Counted from the stretch's first letter, positions 1 through 7,852 are shown. The stretch is 21,979 nucleotides of DNA from Deltaproteobacteria bacterium (GCA_019312985.1 JAFDCC010000277.1:1-21979); one strand, 5' to 3'. Program-made: numbers and translations. Notes: generated by a model not told the origin, from the letters alone.

Positions 1-381
1 AAAGTCGATATCCTCCGGCCCTTTATCCTTGATGGGGGTATCGACGTTGGGGTAGAGGATCACCGGCCGCAGGTTGATATACTGGTCCAGGGCGAACCGC
101 AGGCTCAAAAGAATTCCCTTTTCCAGGATGCCCGGCTTGACATCGGGGTGTCCGATGGCGCCAAGGAAAATAGCATCATGCTTTGTCAGTTCCTCGACGG
201 CATTGTCCGGCAGCACCTCGCCGGTCCGGAGATAGCGGTCGCCGCCATAATCAAAGTCCGTCAGTTCCAGGTTGAAATTAAATTTGGCCGCTGCGGCCTT
301 GAGCACCTTCACTCCTTCGGCAGCCACCTCAGGGCCGGTCCCGTCCCCTCCCATAACAGCAATCTTGTAAGTTTTACCCAT
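1..381 (-). CDS. leuB: 3-isopropylmalate dehydrogenase, N-terminal part (runs off left edge)
   Basis: The enzyme oxidatively decarboxylates 3-isopropylmalate to 2-oxoisocaproate with NAD+, the third leucine-specific step, in the cytoplasm. Translating the minus strand from the ATG at 379-381 gives 127 residues before the window ends. The start reads MGKTYKIAVMGGDGTGPEV, the nucleotide-binding opening of the isocitrate/isopropylmalate dehydrogenase family. It is followed by LGAIGHPDVKPG and LRFALDQYINLRPV, the conserved substrate-binding region whose arginines contact the malate moiety. The family member is usually about 350 residues, so roughly two thirds lies outside. It sits 58 bp downstream of leuA on the same strand, which supports leuB over tartrate or isocitrate dehydrogenase. 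A purine-rich stretch (AGGACTGCGAGA) precedes the ATG. Confidence 0.9.
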   Translation of the reverse strand, partial: MGKTYKIAVMGGDGTGPEVAAEGVKVLKAAAAKFNFNLELTDFDYGGDRYLRTGEVLPDNAVEELTKHDAIFLGAIGHPDVKPGILEKGILLSLRFALDQYINLRPVILYPNVDTPIKDKGPEDIDF

Positions 382-439
382 TATTCTCGCAGTCCTGTTT
401 GTTATTAGTAACGTTACAATCTTCCTTCCCAACCGTTCA

Positions 440-1966
440 TTATTTCTTTTCCGCCTCCTTCTGCAGGTATACCAGCCTGTTCAAGCCGTTCAGGTATGCC
501 TTGCCGGCGGCGGTGATAATATCGGGATCCAGGCCGTAGCCGATCACCACCCTGCCGTTATCCTCTATCCTGACAAGCACGTCACCCTGGGCATCTGTAC
601 CGCCGGTAATTGAACTGACAGAGAAAAAGAGGAGCTTGCTGCTTGTTCCGGTCAGCCGGGCAATGGCCCGGTAGGTGGCATCGATGGGCCCGACCCCGAT
701 TGCCGCGCCCTGCTCCTCGACCCCCTCTATCCTGAGACGGACCGCCGCGGTGGGGAGCTTCATGCTGCCGCTCATCACCCCCAGGGACACGAGCTTATAG
801 ACCTCGGGAATGTGGATGATCTCATCCATGATGATGGCTTCGACATCCTCGTCGAAAATCTCCTTGCGGAGATCGGCAAGGGCCTTGAACCGGGAGAATA
901 CCCGATCAATCTCTTCACCCGAAAGGGAGTAGCCCATGACCTCGATCCGGTCCTTCAGGGCATGGCGGCCTGAGTGTTTGCCCAGCACCAGGTTGCCCTT
1001 TGTCAAGCCGATATCAGAGGGGTTCATGATCTCATAGGTCGTCCTTTCCTTCAACACGCCGTCCTGGTGAATGCCCGACTCGTGGGCAAAGGCATTGGCG
1101 CCGACAATGGCCTTGTTCGGCTGCACCGGCATTCCGGTTATGGTGCTTACCATGCGGCTGCTGGAATGGATATGCTCGGTCACCACATCCGTATGGACCG
1201 GCAGCAGGTCTGCCCTGGTGCGGATTGCCATGACAAGTTCCTCCATGGCCGTGTTGCCGGCCCGCTCACCCAGGCCGTTGATGGTGCACTCCACCTGGCG
1301 GGCGCCATTGGAAACGGCTGCCAGGGAGTTGGCCACTGCGAGACCGAGATCGTTGTGACAGTGGACACTCAAAACCGCCTTGGCAATACTGGGGATGTTT
1401 TCGATGAGGTAGGCAATCTTGGCGCCGAATTCATCCGGCAGGGCATATCCCGTGGTGTCGGGAAAGTTCAGCGTTGTGGCCCCAGCCCGGATGGCCGTTT
1501 CAAAGACCCGGCAGACAAAGTCGAGGTCGCTGCGCGAGGCATCCTCGGCCGAAAACTCGACATTTGAAGTGTAGCGCGCCGCGTATTTCACTGACTCACC
1601 TGCGAGGGCCAGCACCTGGTCCCGGTCCATCTTCAGCTTGTAGCGCATGTGGATGTCAGAGGTTGCCAGAAAGGTATGGATCCTCGGATTTTCACCTTTT
1701 TTCAGGGCCTCCCAGGCACGGTCAATGTCCTTTTCACTGCAGCGGGCCAGGCCGGCAACCTGGACATCTTTGATGTTTTCGGCAATGTTTTTGACACATT
1801 CGAAATCGCCGGCAGAAGCAATGGGGAAGCCGGCCTCGATAACGTCAACATTGAGGAGAACCAGCTGTTGGGCCAGGCGGAACTTCTCCTGCATGTTCAT
1901 ACTGGCGCCCGGCGACTGCTCGCCGTCGCGCAACGTCGTGTCAAAAATGATTATTTTCTCTGGCAT
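440..1966 (-). CDS. leuA: 2-isopropylmalate synthase
   Basis: The enzyme condenses acetyl-CoA with 2-oxoisovalerate, the first committed step of leucine synthesis. The 508-residue protein opens with MPEKIIIFDTTLRDGEQSPG, carrying the DTTLRDGEQ metal and substrate motif of the DRE-TIM metallolyase barrel. It also has HCHNDLGLAVANS with the HxH metal ligands, and NGLGERAGN. The last ~120 residues form the LeuA allosteric domain, where leucine normally inhibits. I chose the ATG at 1966 because family members start at this point and a GGGGAGAGG ribosome site lies just upstream. The frame stays open to 2083, but that extension does not resemble the family and overlaps a terminator-like hairpin. 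Length is normal for the family. It is likely cotranscribed with leuB. Confidence 0.96.
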   Translation of the reverse strand: MPEKIIIFDTTLRDGEQSPGASMNMQEKFRLAQQLVLLNVDVIEAGFPIASAGDFECVKNIAENIKDVQVAGLARCSEKDIDRAWEALKKGENPRIHTFLATSDIHMRYKLKMDRDQVLALAGESVKYAARYTSNVEFSAEDASRSDLDFVCRVFETAIRAGATTLNFPDTTGYALPDEFGAKIAYLIENIPSIAKAVLSVHCHNDLGLAVANSLAAVSNGARQVECTINGLGERAGNTAMEELVMAIRTRADLLPVHTDVVTEHIHSSSRMVSTITGMPVQPNKAIVGANAFAHESGIHQDGVLKERTTYEIMNPSDIGLTKGNLVLGKHSGRHALKDRIEVMGYSLSGEEIDRVFSRFKALADLRKEIFDEDVEAIIMDEIIHIPEVYKLVSLGVMSGSMKLPTAAVRLRIEGVEEQGAAIGVGPIDATYRAIARLTGTSSKLLFFSVSSITGGTDAQGDVLVRIEDNGRVVIGYGLDPDIITAAGKAYLNGLNRLVYLQKEAEKK

Positions 1967-2049
1967 GGCCCTCTCCCCGCTGCCCAAAATGGCAACGCTT
2001 ATATACGTTCCGCTTTGCGGCAAGCGAGGGGCGCCAACCGCAAAACGAT

Positions 2050-2089
2050 GCAAAAAACAAGAAATGCCAGGATAAACGTTCATCCTGGC
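2050..2089 (-). terminator. terminator-like hairpin between pssA and leuA
   Basis: Read on the minus strand, GCCAGGAT (from 2089), an 8-base loop and ATCCTGGC (to 2066) form a perfect 8-bp stem. It is followed by ATTTCTTGTTTTTT, a slightly interrupted U tract. This has the form of an intrinsic terminator. It lies 49 bp past the pssA stop and 100 bp before the leuA start. It could end the ilvB-pssA transcript or act as an attenuator ahead of leuA. I found no leucine-rich leader peptide. Confidence 0.6.
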
Positions 2090-2137
2090 TATATCTGGAA
2101 CCTGAAGACTCTTGCACTGCTTCAGAGTATGCTGATT

Positions 2138-2929
2138 TTAAACGGTATCTTTACGCTCTTCAGCCCCCTCTTCCACCTTCAGTCCGGCCCGCCGGTAGAG
2201 TGCCTGGAAGGGTCCGGACAGAACATAAACCAGGCCGAGAACGAATAGCGTCACCTGCGGTTCAGCGGCCACTAGGATCAGCAGCAGCACCAGAATGACC
2301 GTCACCTGGAAGGTTTTTTTGCCGTTTGCCGCCGGGTGCTTGAAGCTCATGTAGCTGATATTGCTGACCATGAGGTATGACAGCAGGTAAACCAGCACCA
2401 GAATCGATATATGCTTTACCGATTCGGTCGCCCCCAGGTAACGGGAAAACAAAACCGTCGTCGCAATCATGCCGGCCGCAGCCGGACACGGGAGTCCGAC
2501 AAAATCTTTTGGCGATTTCGCCAGGGTCAGAGAATTGAAACGGGCAAGGCGCAATGCTGTCGTGGCGACATAGAGAAAAGCCGCGAGCCAACCATAACGG
2601 CCATAGGGCTCCAGGGCCCAGAGGTAGGCAAGCACTGCCGGGGCAACACCAAAAGAGACGAGGTCGCACAACGAGTCATACTCCATGCCGAAGGTGCTGG
2701 CCGTTTTCGTCATCCGGGCAACCCTGCCGTCCAGCCCGTCAAAAATACCGGCCACGATGATCGCCACGGCCGCATGGAAAAAATTCCCGTTAATTGCTGA
2801 GATAATGGCGTAAAAACCACTCAGCAGGCTGGCGGTCGTAAACAGACACGGCAGCGGGTGGATCATGCGCTGCCCCTGACCACCTGCCTCTGTCCCGTCC
2901 TTGTCATAATGTATCCTGCTCATATGCAT
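2138..2929 (-). CDS. pssA: CDP-diacylglycerol--serine O-phosphatidyltransferase
   Basis: The enzyme is an inner-membrane one that transfers the phosphatidyl group from CDP-diacylglycerol to serine, giving phosphatidylserine. The protein (263 residues from this start) carries the exact CDP-alcohol phosphatidyltransferase signature DGxxARx8Gx3Dx3D at residues 67-89 (DGRVAR, then G81, D85, D89). Several hydrophobic membrane segments lie around it. It is of the short, multi-pass type found in Bacillus and Deltaproteobacteria, not the E. coli type. The start is uncertain. ATGs at 2929 and 2923 follow AAGG, and an ATG at 2866 (MIHPLPCLFT) follows CAGGGG. All keep the catalytic core. The next gene upstream is psd, whose product decarboxylates this product. 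Confidence 0.93.
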   Translation of the reverse strand: MHMSRIHYDKDGTEAGGQGQRMIHPLPCLFTTASLLSGFYAIISAINGNFFHAAVAIIVAGIFDGLDGRVARMTKTASTFGMEYDSLCDLVSFGVAPAVLAYLWALEPYGRYGWLAAFLYVATTALRLARFNSLTLAKSPKDFVGLPCPAAAGMIATTVLFSRYLGATESVKHISILVLVYLLSYLMVSNISYMSFKHPAANGKKTFQVTVILVLLLILVAAEPQVTLFVLGLVYVLSGPFQALYRRAGLKVEEGAEERKDTV

Positions 2930-2941
2930 GTGCCTTATCTC

Positions 2942-2980
2942 ATGGTAATACTGTCAGAATATAAAAACGCAGTATACCAT
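2942..2980 (-). promoter_or_regulatory. hairpin in the pssA leader
   Basis: ATGGTAATACTG (2942-2953) and CAGTATACCAT (2970-2980) pair over 11 bp with one bulged A and a 16-nt AT-rich loop. The structure lies between psd and pssA, about 13 bp before the first pssA ATG. No U tract follows on the minus strand, so it is not a plain terminator. It could be an RNA processing or translation-control element, or a palindromic protein site. No function is shown. Confidence 0.4.
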
Positions 2981-3006
2981 AAAACGAATTTATTACGCTA
3001 AAATAA

Positions 3007-3651
3007 TTACGGGATATAGCCGATTACGGTTTCCCCTGCCCGGACTCTCTGGCCGGCCCGCACCTCGATCTGCATCTTCTGCGGCAGGTACAGGTCAACC
3101 CGCGAGCCAAAACGGATCAGGCCGAAACGGCTGCCGCGCTGCAGCACGTCCCCCTTCTCGGCCCAGCAGACTATGCGGCGCGCCACGAGCCCGGCGACCT
3201 GGACCACGGCGTAACGGAGGTTATCTGCCCCGGCAAGGATAAGGGCGCAGTGCTCATTGGCGAGGCCGCCCTGTTCCGTATTGGCGGCATAGAAACTGCC
3301 GGCGACAAAATCTATCTTTTCGACTGTACCGGCATAGGGCAGCCGGTTGACATGGACGTCGAAGACGGACATGAAAATGGAGACCTTGTACACATGCTCG
3401 TTGATAAACCGATCATCAAAAATCTTTTCAACCAGGATAACCTTGCCGTCCGCCGGCGAGACCACGGCATCCCCGGCATCGGGCAGGACCCGTTCCGGAT
3501 CACGAAAGAAATATGCTACAAAACCGGTCAGAAATAGCAGGACCAAAGCAGTGAGCTGGTATTCGAGCAGGGCAACAACAAGGGTGGCAAAAGCGAAAAA
3601 CGCGATAAAGGGGTACCCTTCCCTGGCCACTGGTATTTGAGGCTCTTTCAT
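3007..3651 (-). CDS. psd: phosphatidylserine decarboxylase proenzyme (short type)
   Basis: The enzyme decarboxylates phosphatidylserine to phosphatidylethanolamine at the inner membrane, using a pyruvoyl group made by self-cleavage. The 214-residue protein has a hydrophobic N-terminus (about residues 14-48). It then has SPADG (Asp68) and FDVHVNR (His100), and RFGSRVDLYLP with the Gly182-Ser183 cleavage site. The Asp/His/Ser set is complete, so processing into beta and alpha chains is expected. The length fits the short PSD-A subfamily. It lies directly upstream of pssA, so the two successive steps are encoded together. The ribosome site before the ATG is weak. Confidence 0.94.
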   Translation of the reverse strand: MKEPQIPVAREGYPFIAFFAFATLVVALLEYQLTALVLLFLTGFVAYFFRDPERVLPDAGDAVVSPADGKVILVEKIFDDRFINEHVYKVSIFMSVFDVHVNRLPYAGTVEKIDFVAGSFYAANTEQGGLANEHCALILAGADNLRYAVVQVAGLVARRIVCWAEKGDVLQRGSRFGLIRFGSRVDLYLPQKMQIEVRAGQRVRAGETVIGYIP

Positions 3652-3673
3652 AAGGCTTTGTCTTCACGCTGGG

Positions 3674-3703
3674 AAAAAATTTCACCGCTTCGCCGGCCGG
3701 GTG
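3674..3703 (-). terminator. weak terminator-like hairpin between ilvN and psd
   Basis: On the minus strand, a GC-rich arm at 3703-3698 pairs with CGGTG at 3687-3683 over about 5 bp with one bulge. AAATTTTTT follows (3682-3674). The stem is short and imperfect, so any termination would be partial. It sits in the 103-bp ilvN-psd gap, where ilvC would be expected in related clusters. Confidence 0.3.
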
Positions 3704-3754
3704 CCAGTGCAGGCAATGATCAAAAAAATGACACGACCAGGTGGGCCGATTTCT

Positions 3755-4237
3755 TTAGAACTTCTTGGCCCGGGCCATGGCAATGGTTCCGGTCCGGACG
3801 ATCTCCTGGATGCCGATGGGTTTGAGGATATCGATGACTGCCTTGATTTTGCTCTGCGGCCCGGTTATTTCGACGGCATAACTCTTCGGACTCACATCAA
3901 CCACCTTGCCCCGGAAGATATCAATGATCCGCAAAACTTCCGCCCGCGTATTGGCTTCCGCCTTAACCCGGAGCAGCACCATCTCCCGCTCGACATAGTC
4001 CGACTCGCTGATATCAACAACCTTGATAACGTCAATCAGCTTGTGAAGCTGCTTGGTAATCTGCTCGATAATCGGGTCCGGCCCGCGGGTGACAAGGGTC
4101 AGGCACGACACGCTGCTGTCAAGGGTTTCGGCAACGCTGAGACTTTCTATGTTAAAGCCGCGGCCGCTGAAAAGACCTGTGACGCGGGACAGAACCCCGG
4201 GCTTGTTTTGCAGTAGGACTGATATGGTATGTTTCAT
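3755..4237 (-). CDS. ilvN: acetolactate synthase small (regulatory) subunit
   Basis: This is the regulatory subunit of acetohydroxyacid synthase. It binds valine or another branched-chain amino acid and activates the catalytic subunit IlvB. The 160-residue protein starts MKHTISVLLQNKPGVLSRVT, a classic ACT domain. It continues with GLFSGRGFNIESL and SVAETLDSSVSCLTLVT, then the second ferredoxin-like domain of IlvH-type subunits. The length matches the common 160-170-residue form (IlvH-like in size). It follows ilvB by 53 bp on the same strand, with AAAGGAAT as ribosome site. The partnership with the adjacent ilvB is inferred from adjacency. Confidence 0.95.
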   Translation of the reverse strand: MKHTISVLLQNKPGVLSRVTGLFSGRGFNIESLSVAETLDSSVSCLTLVTRGPDPIIEQITKQLHKLIDVIKVVDISESDYVEREMVLLRVKAEANTRAEVLRIIDIFRGKVVDVSPKSYAVEITGPQSKIKAVIDILKPIGIQEIVRTGTIAMARAKKF

Positions 4238-4290
4238 TGCTGATTCCTTTTAAAAATGTCCAATACTATTGGGAATTAGTCTGTAAAAAA

Positions 4291-5988
4291 TTACGCCAAG
4301 AGCATTTCGGTTGTAGCTTTACCGGCAGGCACCATTGGGTAGACTCCTTCTTCCCTGGCAATAACGAAGTCCATAAAAACCGTATTATCAGTTGCCAGGG
4401 CCTCCTTGATAACCGGCACAACTTCGCTGACCTTGCTGGCCCTTAAGCCGACTGCACCATATGCCTGGGCCAAAGCCACAAAATCCGGCGAAACTTCAAG
4501 GTTGGTGCCGGCATAACGCTTATCATAAAATAGTTCCTGCCACTGCCTGACCATCCCGAGATAACTATTATTCAAAATGGCAACCTTCACCGGGCATTTA
4601 TATTGTCTCGCGGTAGCCAACTCCTGGATATTCATCTGGATAGATCCATCACCAGCGACATCTATGACAATTTTGTCCGGAGCAGCCATCTGGGCTCCTA
4701 TTGCTGCCGGGAAACCATAACCCATAACACCCAACCCTCCGGAAGTGAGGAAATGGCGCGGTTTGTTAAAATGGTAAAATTGGGCGGCCCACATCTGGTT
4801 CTGGCCCACCTCGGTGGAGATGATCGCTTCGCCCTTGGTCAGTTCGTGAAGCTTTTGAACGACAAATTGGGGTTTAATAATATCCCCTTCCTCGACATAT
4901 CCCAAAGGATGCCTGCGTTTCCAATCATTAATATCATCGAGCCAGGGACCAAGCTTTTCTTCATGCGCCTTCCCGTTGAAATCATCCTGAACATCAAACC
5001 ACCTGTTCATGGCCGTCAAAGCATATTTGCAATCAGCAACTATTGGTATGTCAACCTTGACATTCTTGCTGATAGAAGTTGGGTCAATGTCAATATGGAT
5101 TATCTTTGCATATGGGGCAAATTCCTCAAGCTTGCCGGTTACCCTGTCATCGAATCGTGCCCCGATGGCAATCAACAGATCACATTTTGATACAGCCATA
5201 TTGGCAAAGTACGTGCCATGCATGCCAAGCATGCCCATGGAAAGCGCGTGGGTTCCCGGAAATCCCCCCAGCCCCATAAGGGTCATTGTAACCGGAATGC
5301 CAAGCTTGGTGGCAAGCTCGGTCAGTTCCTCGTTGCTGTTCGAGGCGATAACCCCGCCGCCGGCGTAAATGACCGGTTTTTCCGCCTTGAGGATCTCCTT
5401 GCAGGCCTTGGCAATCTGGCCGGGATGCGGCTCATAGGTTGGCCTGTAAGTCTGCATTCTGATAGGCTTCGGCTCGACAAACTTCGCCTTTGACATTACA
5501 ACATCCTTAGGCAGGTCTACAAGAACAGGGCCTGGGCGGCCTGTTCTCGCAATATGGAAAGCCTCCCGGATAGTATCTGCAAGGTCGTTGACATCCTTTA
5601 CCAGATAATTATGCTTCGTGCAGGGCCTTGTAATTCCTATAATGTCAACCTCCTGAAAGGCATCATTTCCAATAAGGGCCGTTGGCACCTGCCCTGTTAA
5701 AACCACCATGGGAATGGAATCCATATAAGCGGAGGCTATACCTGTCACGGTATTTGTTGCTCCGGGACCAGAGGTCACCAAAGCCACACCTACTTCACCC
5801 TTTACCCGGCCATATGCATCTGCCGCGTGTACTGCAGCCTGTTCATGCCTTACAAGAACATTGGTAATACTGGATTTTTCCAGTTCGTCAAATAAATCGA
5901 TTATTACTCCACCAGGGAATCCAAACATTACTTCAACTCCCTGCTCTTCGAGGCATTTAACAATCGTTTCTGCACCTGTCAATTTCAT
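4291..5988 (-). CDS. ilvB: acetolactate synthase large (catalytic) subunit
   Basis: This thiamine-diphosphate enzyme makes 2-acetolactate or 2-aceto-2-hydroxybutyrate, the common first step for valine, leucine and isoleucine. The protein is 565 residues from MKLTGAETIVKCLEEQG. It shows GFPGGVIIDLFDEL, RHEQAAVHAADAYGR (the catalytic-Glu neighbourhood), the FAD-binding middle domain, and GDGSIQMNIQELATARQ running to LNNSYLGMV, the GDG-to-NN thiamine-diphosphate motif. I chose the ATG at 5988 because family proteins begin there and GAAGGGAC precedes it. A GTG at 6048 would add 20 non-conserved residues. Base composition is visibly more AT-rich than ilvN or leuA, with many GTA, ATA, AAA and GGT codons. 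It is the first gene after the promoter at 6128-6155. Confidence 0.97.
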   Translation of the reverse strand: MKLTGAETIVKCLEEQGVEVMFGFPGGVIIDLFDELEKSSITNVLVRHEQAAVHAADAYGRVKGEVGVALVTSGPGATNTVTGIASAYMDSIPMVVLTGQVPTALIGNDAFQEVDIIGITRPCTKHNYLVKDVNDLADTIREAFHIARTGRPGPVLVDLPKDVVMSKAKFVEPKPIRMQTYRPTYEPHPGQIAKACKEILKAEKPVIYAGGGVIASNSNEELTELATKLGIPVTMTLMGLGGFPGTHALSMGMLGMHGTYFANMAVSKCDLLIAIGARFDDRVTGKLEEFAPYAKIIHIDIDPTSISKNVKVDIPIVADCKYALTAMNRWFDVQDDFNGKAHEEKLGPWLDDINDWKRRHPLGYVEEGDIIKPQFVVQKLHELTKGEAIISTEVGQNQMWAAQFYHFNKPRHFLTSGGLGVMGYGFPAAIGAQMAAPDKIVIDVAGDGSIQMNIQELATARQYKCPVKVAILNNSYLGMVRQWQELFYDKRYAGTNLEVSPDFVALAQAYGAVGLRASKVSEVVPVIKEALATDNTVFMDFVIAREEGVYPMVPAGKATTEMLLA

Positions 5989-6021
5989 AAAAAGTCCCTT
6001 CACGTCCTGAATTAGTAAATG

Positions 6022-6049
6022 GGTGCGCCTTTTTTGAGGCAGGGGCACC
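6022..6049 (-). promoter_or_regulatory. hairpin in the ilvB leader
   Basis: GGTGC (6022-6026) pairs with GCACC (6045-6049), and GCCT (6027-6030) pairs with AGGC (6037-6040). A 4-nt bulge and a 6-nt loop remain. It lies about 20 nt upstream of the ilvB ribosome site in the inferred 5' leader. No U run follows on the minus strand and no branched-chain leader peptide is visible, so classical attenuation is not supported. Confidence 0.35.
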
Positions 6050-6298
6050 TTTCCGGGGCCTTTGGTAAATAAATTCCCTGGTTTTGCTTCTCTTTGCAGC
6101 CTTGTATTATTTTGAAAAAACTAAATATATATAGCACCATGGCGCAACTTGTCAAGCCAATGTTTACGCTCTTTCCAGCCCGCCATCCTTTAGCCGGAAC
6201 AGGGAAGAGAGCTTGGGCAAAAGCTGTTTCGGCAAAAACATTCAACGGGCGCACCACGGCACCGGAAATTACTCCAGTGGTGCATAACGGGAATACAG
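6049..6298. other. non-coding stretch between mqnD and ilvB
   Basis: With the 60 bp between 6049 and the ilvB ATG, this makes a 310-bp gap on the minus strand. It holds the ilvB promoter (6128-6155) and its leader. It also holds a 7-bp inverted repeat, GCACCAC (6251-6257) with GTGGTGC (6277-6283), just past the mqnD stop. That repeat has no clean U tract, so it is at best a weak mqnD terminator. Open frames here do not resemble proteins. Confidence 0.5.
6128..6155 (-). promoter_or_regulatory. sigma-70-type promoter of the ilvB cluster
   Basis: On the minus strand a perfect -35 TTGACA (6155-6150) is followed by a 16-bp spacer and TATATA (6133-6128) as -10. Transcription would start near 6121, giving a leader of about 130 nt before the ilvB ATG. 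The match is close to consensus and lies directly upstream of the first gene of the cluster. It is inferred from sequence only. Confidence 0.65.
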
Positions 6299-7138
6299 CT
6301 AGCGGGAAAGGAGAAACGGCCGGGATGATGCCGGCAGTATCCCCTGCTGCCGCCCTTTTTGCAGGAAAAAATCAACTGCCGCAGTGCCCTCGTCACCCAG
6401 GTCCTCGGAAAAGGCGTTAACATAGAGGCCTATATGCTCGCCAATGATGGCGTCATCCAGCTCCTGGGCGTATTTCCTGATATAGGGAAGGCATGAGCCG
6501 GGATTCTCCCGGGCCCAGAGGATGCTGGCCCTGATCCCCCTGTCGATTGCCGCGATCCTCTCACTGGAGAGGGACCGCCGCACCGCAATGCCGCCGAGCG
6601 GGATGGGGTGCCCGGACACTTCCTCCCACCAGGCGCCAAGGTCGGCAAGGAGGACAAGCCCCCTGGAACGGTAGACAAAACGGCTTTCATGAATTATGAC
6701 ACCGCAGTCAACCGTGCCGGCCTCAATTGCCGGCATGATTTCATCAAACCGCATTGTGACAATATCTTTCCACCTTGGCGCGTAGAGTTTCAAGAGCATT
6801 GCCGCGGTGGTATACCTTCCCGGTATGGCGACACGCATCCGGGCAAATCCAGCGGAACCGGTTTTCCGGCCGGCGACGAGCAGGGGGCCGCAGCCGCGGC
6901 CCAGGGCAGCCCCGGAATGAAGCAGGGCATACTCGTCAAGGACATGCCCGAGGGCGTGAAAGGAGAGTTTGGTAATATCAAGGCGCGCCTGCAGGGCCCA
7001 CAGGTTAAGGGTTTCGACATCTTCGAGGAGAACAGGCTCCGGCCTCCAGCCGACAAGGGGTATGCGGCCGCTGACCAGGCCGCAGAATATAAAGGTGTCA
7101 TTGGGGCAGGGAGAAAAGCCGGTGGAAAGCTGCTTCAT
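6299..7138 (-). CDS. mqnD: 1,4-dihydroxy-6-naphthoate synthase (futalosine menaquinone pathway)
   Basis: MqnD converts cyclic de-hypoxanthine futalosine to 1,4-dihydroxy-6-naphthoate in the futalosine route to menaquinone. The 279-residue protein starts MKQLSTGFSPCPNDTFIFCG. The FSPCPNDTFIF opening is typical of MqnD rather than MqnA. The rest has the periplasmic-binding-protein-like two-lobe fold pattern, including GTVDCGVIIHESRFVY and GIAVRRSL. MqnD's catalytic His is probably the one in VIIHESR. Length is normal. It lies 45 bp downstream of mqnB on the same strand, so two steps of one pathway are together. The other steps (mqnA, mqnC, mqnE) are not in this window. The ribosome site is weak (CACGGGTC). 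Confidence 0.92.
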   Translation of the reverse strand: MKQLSTGFSPCPNDTFIFCGLVSGRIPLVGWRPEPVLLEDVETLNLWALQARLDITKLSFHALGHVLDEYALLHSGAALGRGCGPLLVAGRKTGSAGFARMRVAIPGRYTTAAMLLKLYAPRWKDIVTMRFDEIMPAIEAGTVDCGVIIHESRFVYRSRGLVLLADLGAWWEEVSGHPIPLGGIAVRRSLSSERIAAIDRGIRASILWARENPGSCLPYIRKYAQELDDAIIGEHIGLYVNAFSEDLGDEGTAAVDFFLQKGRQQGILPASSRPFLLSR

Positions 7139-7183
7139 AAAATGACCCGTGTTGCTGAATCCTTTTTTGCCGTATTGAGCATG

Positions 7184-7852
7184 TCAAGTACTTGAAGCGG
7201 CGGCCGCAACATATTCCCGCACAAAGACTCCGGTTGCCACGCAAATTTTTTCAATGGCTGCGGCGAGCTGCCATTTTCCGGTATCACGATCCTCAACCAT
7301 GTTGCTGACACAGCGCAGCTCGGCACAGGGAATGGCAAAATGGGAGCAGGCCAGCGCCACGGCAGCCCCCTCCATATTCTCGCAGCCGGCGCCGAACTTG
7401 TCCCGCAGGAACCGGCCGCGCTCAGTTGTGCCGGAGCAGCAGCAAACCGTCACGAAGTTGGCCTCGATAAAGTCAGTACCGTTTTTCTGCAGTATGGTCT
7501 TCAGCCGCGAAACCAGACCATTGTCAAACAGGAGCGGCGCAGCAACTCCAGCAATTTCGGGATCAAAATCCCGCATCCCCTCCGTCATGCAGATGCCGAA
7601 GTCACCCAGAACCTCCTGCCGGGCCAGGCAGAGATCAAGCAGTGTGGGGCCGGAACCGGGATATGCCCCTGCTACTCCTATGTTGAGCACTCCTTTGATA
7701 CTGCCGCCACAGCGGCCCAGGTAACTGGCGAGGCTCGCCGCGGCAGTTACGGGCCCCATACCGGTTACAAAAAGGTCAACCCCGGGGGTGGCCGCAAGTT
7801 CCTCTTTCAAGGGGGCGATTTCATTTTCAGTGGCAACGGTGAGGAGCAGCAT
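7184..7852 (-). CDS. mqnB: futalosine hydrolase
   Basis: MqnB cleaves hypoxanthine from futalosine (or an aminofutalosine equivalent) on the futalosine menaquinone route. The 222-residue protein from MLLLTVATENEIAPLKEEL belongs to the nucleoside phosphorylase/MTA-SAH nucleosidase family. It has VTGMGPVTAAASLASYL, NIGVAGAYPGS, ENMEGAAVALACSHF (the purine and ribose site with the Met-Glu pair) and LRCVSNMVEDRD near the end. The frame is open to 7981, which would overlap queA. The ATG at 7852, after AGGGAAAAC, matches where the family begins. The alternative of MTA/SAH nucleosidase is less likely, given the adjacent mqnD. It is divergent from queA with a 109-bp gap. Confidence 0.92.
   Translation of the reverse strand: MLLLTVATENEIAPLKEELAATPGVDLFVTGMGPVTAAASLASYLGRCGGSIKGVLNIGVAGAYPGSGPTLLDLCLARQEVLGDFGICMTEGMRDFDPEIAGVAAPLLFDNGLVSRLKTILQKNGTDFIEANFVTVCCCSGTTERGRFLRDKFGAGCENMEGAAVALACSHFAIPCAELRCVSNMVEDRDTGKWQLAAAIEKICVATGVFVREYVAAAASST

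Noticed and set aside
1649..2248. 199-codon plus-strand frame over leuA and pssA 3' ends
   Set aside because: It crosses two identified minus-strand genes and the hairpin between them; no family resemblance.
6001..6048. possible branched-chain leader peptide from the GTG at 6048
   Set aside because: It is in frame with ilvB without a stop, so it is just an N-terminal extension of that frame, and it lacks a run of Leu/Val/Ile codons.
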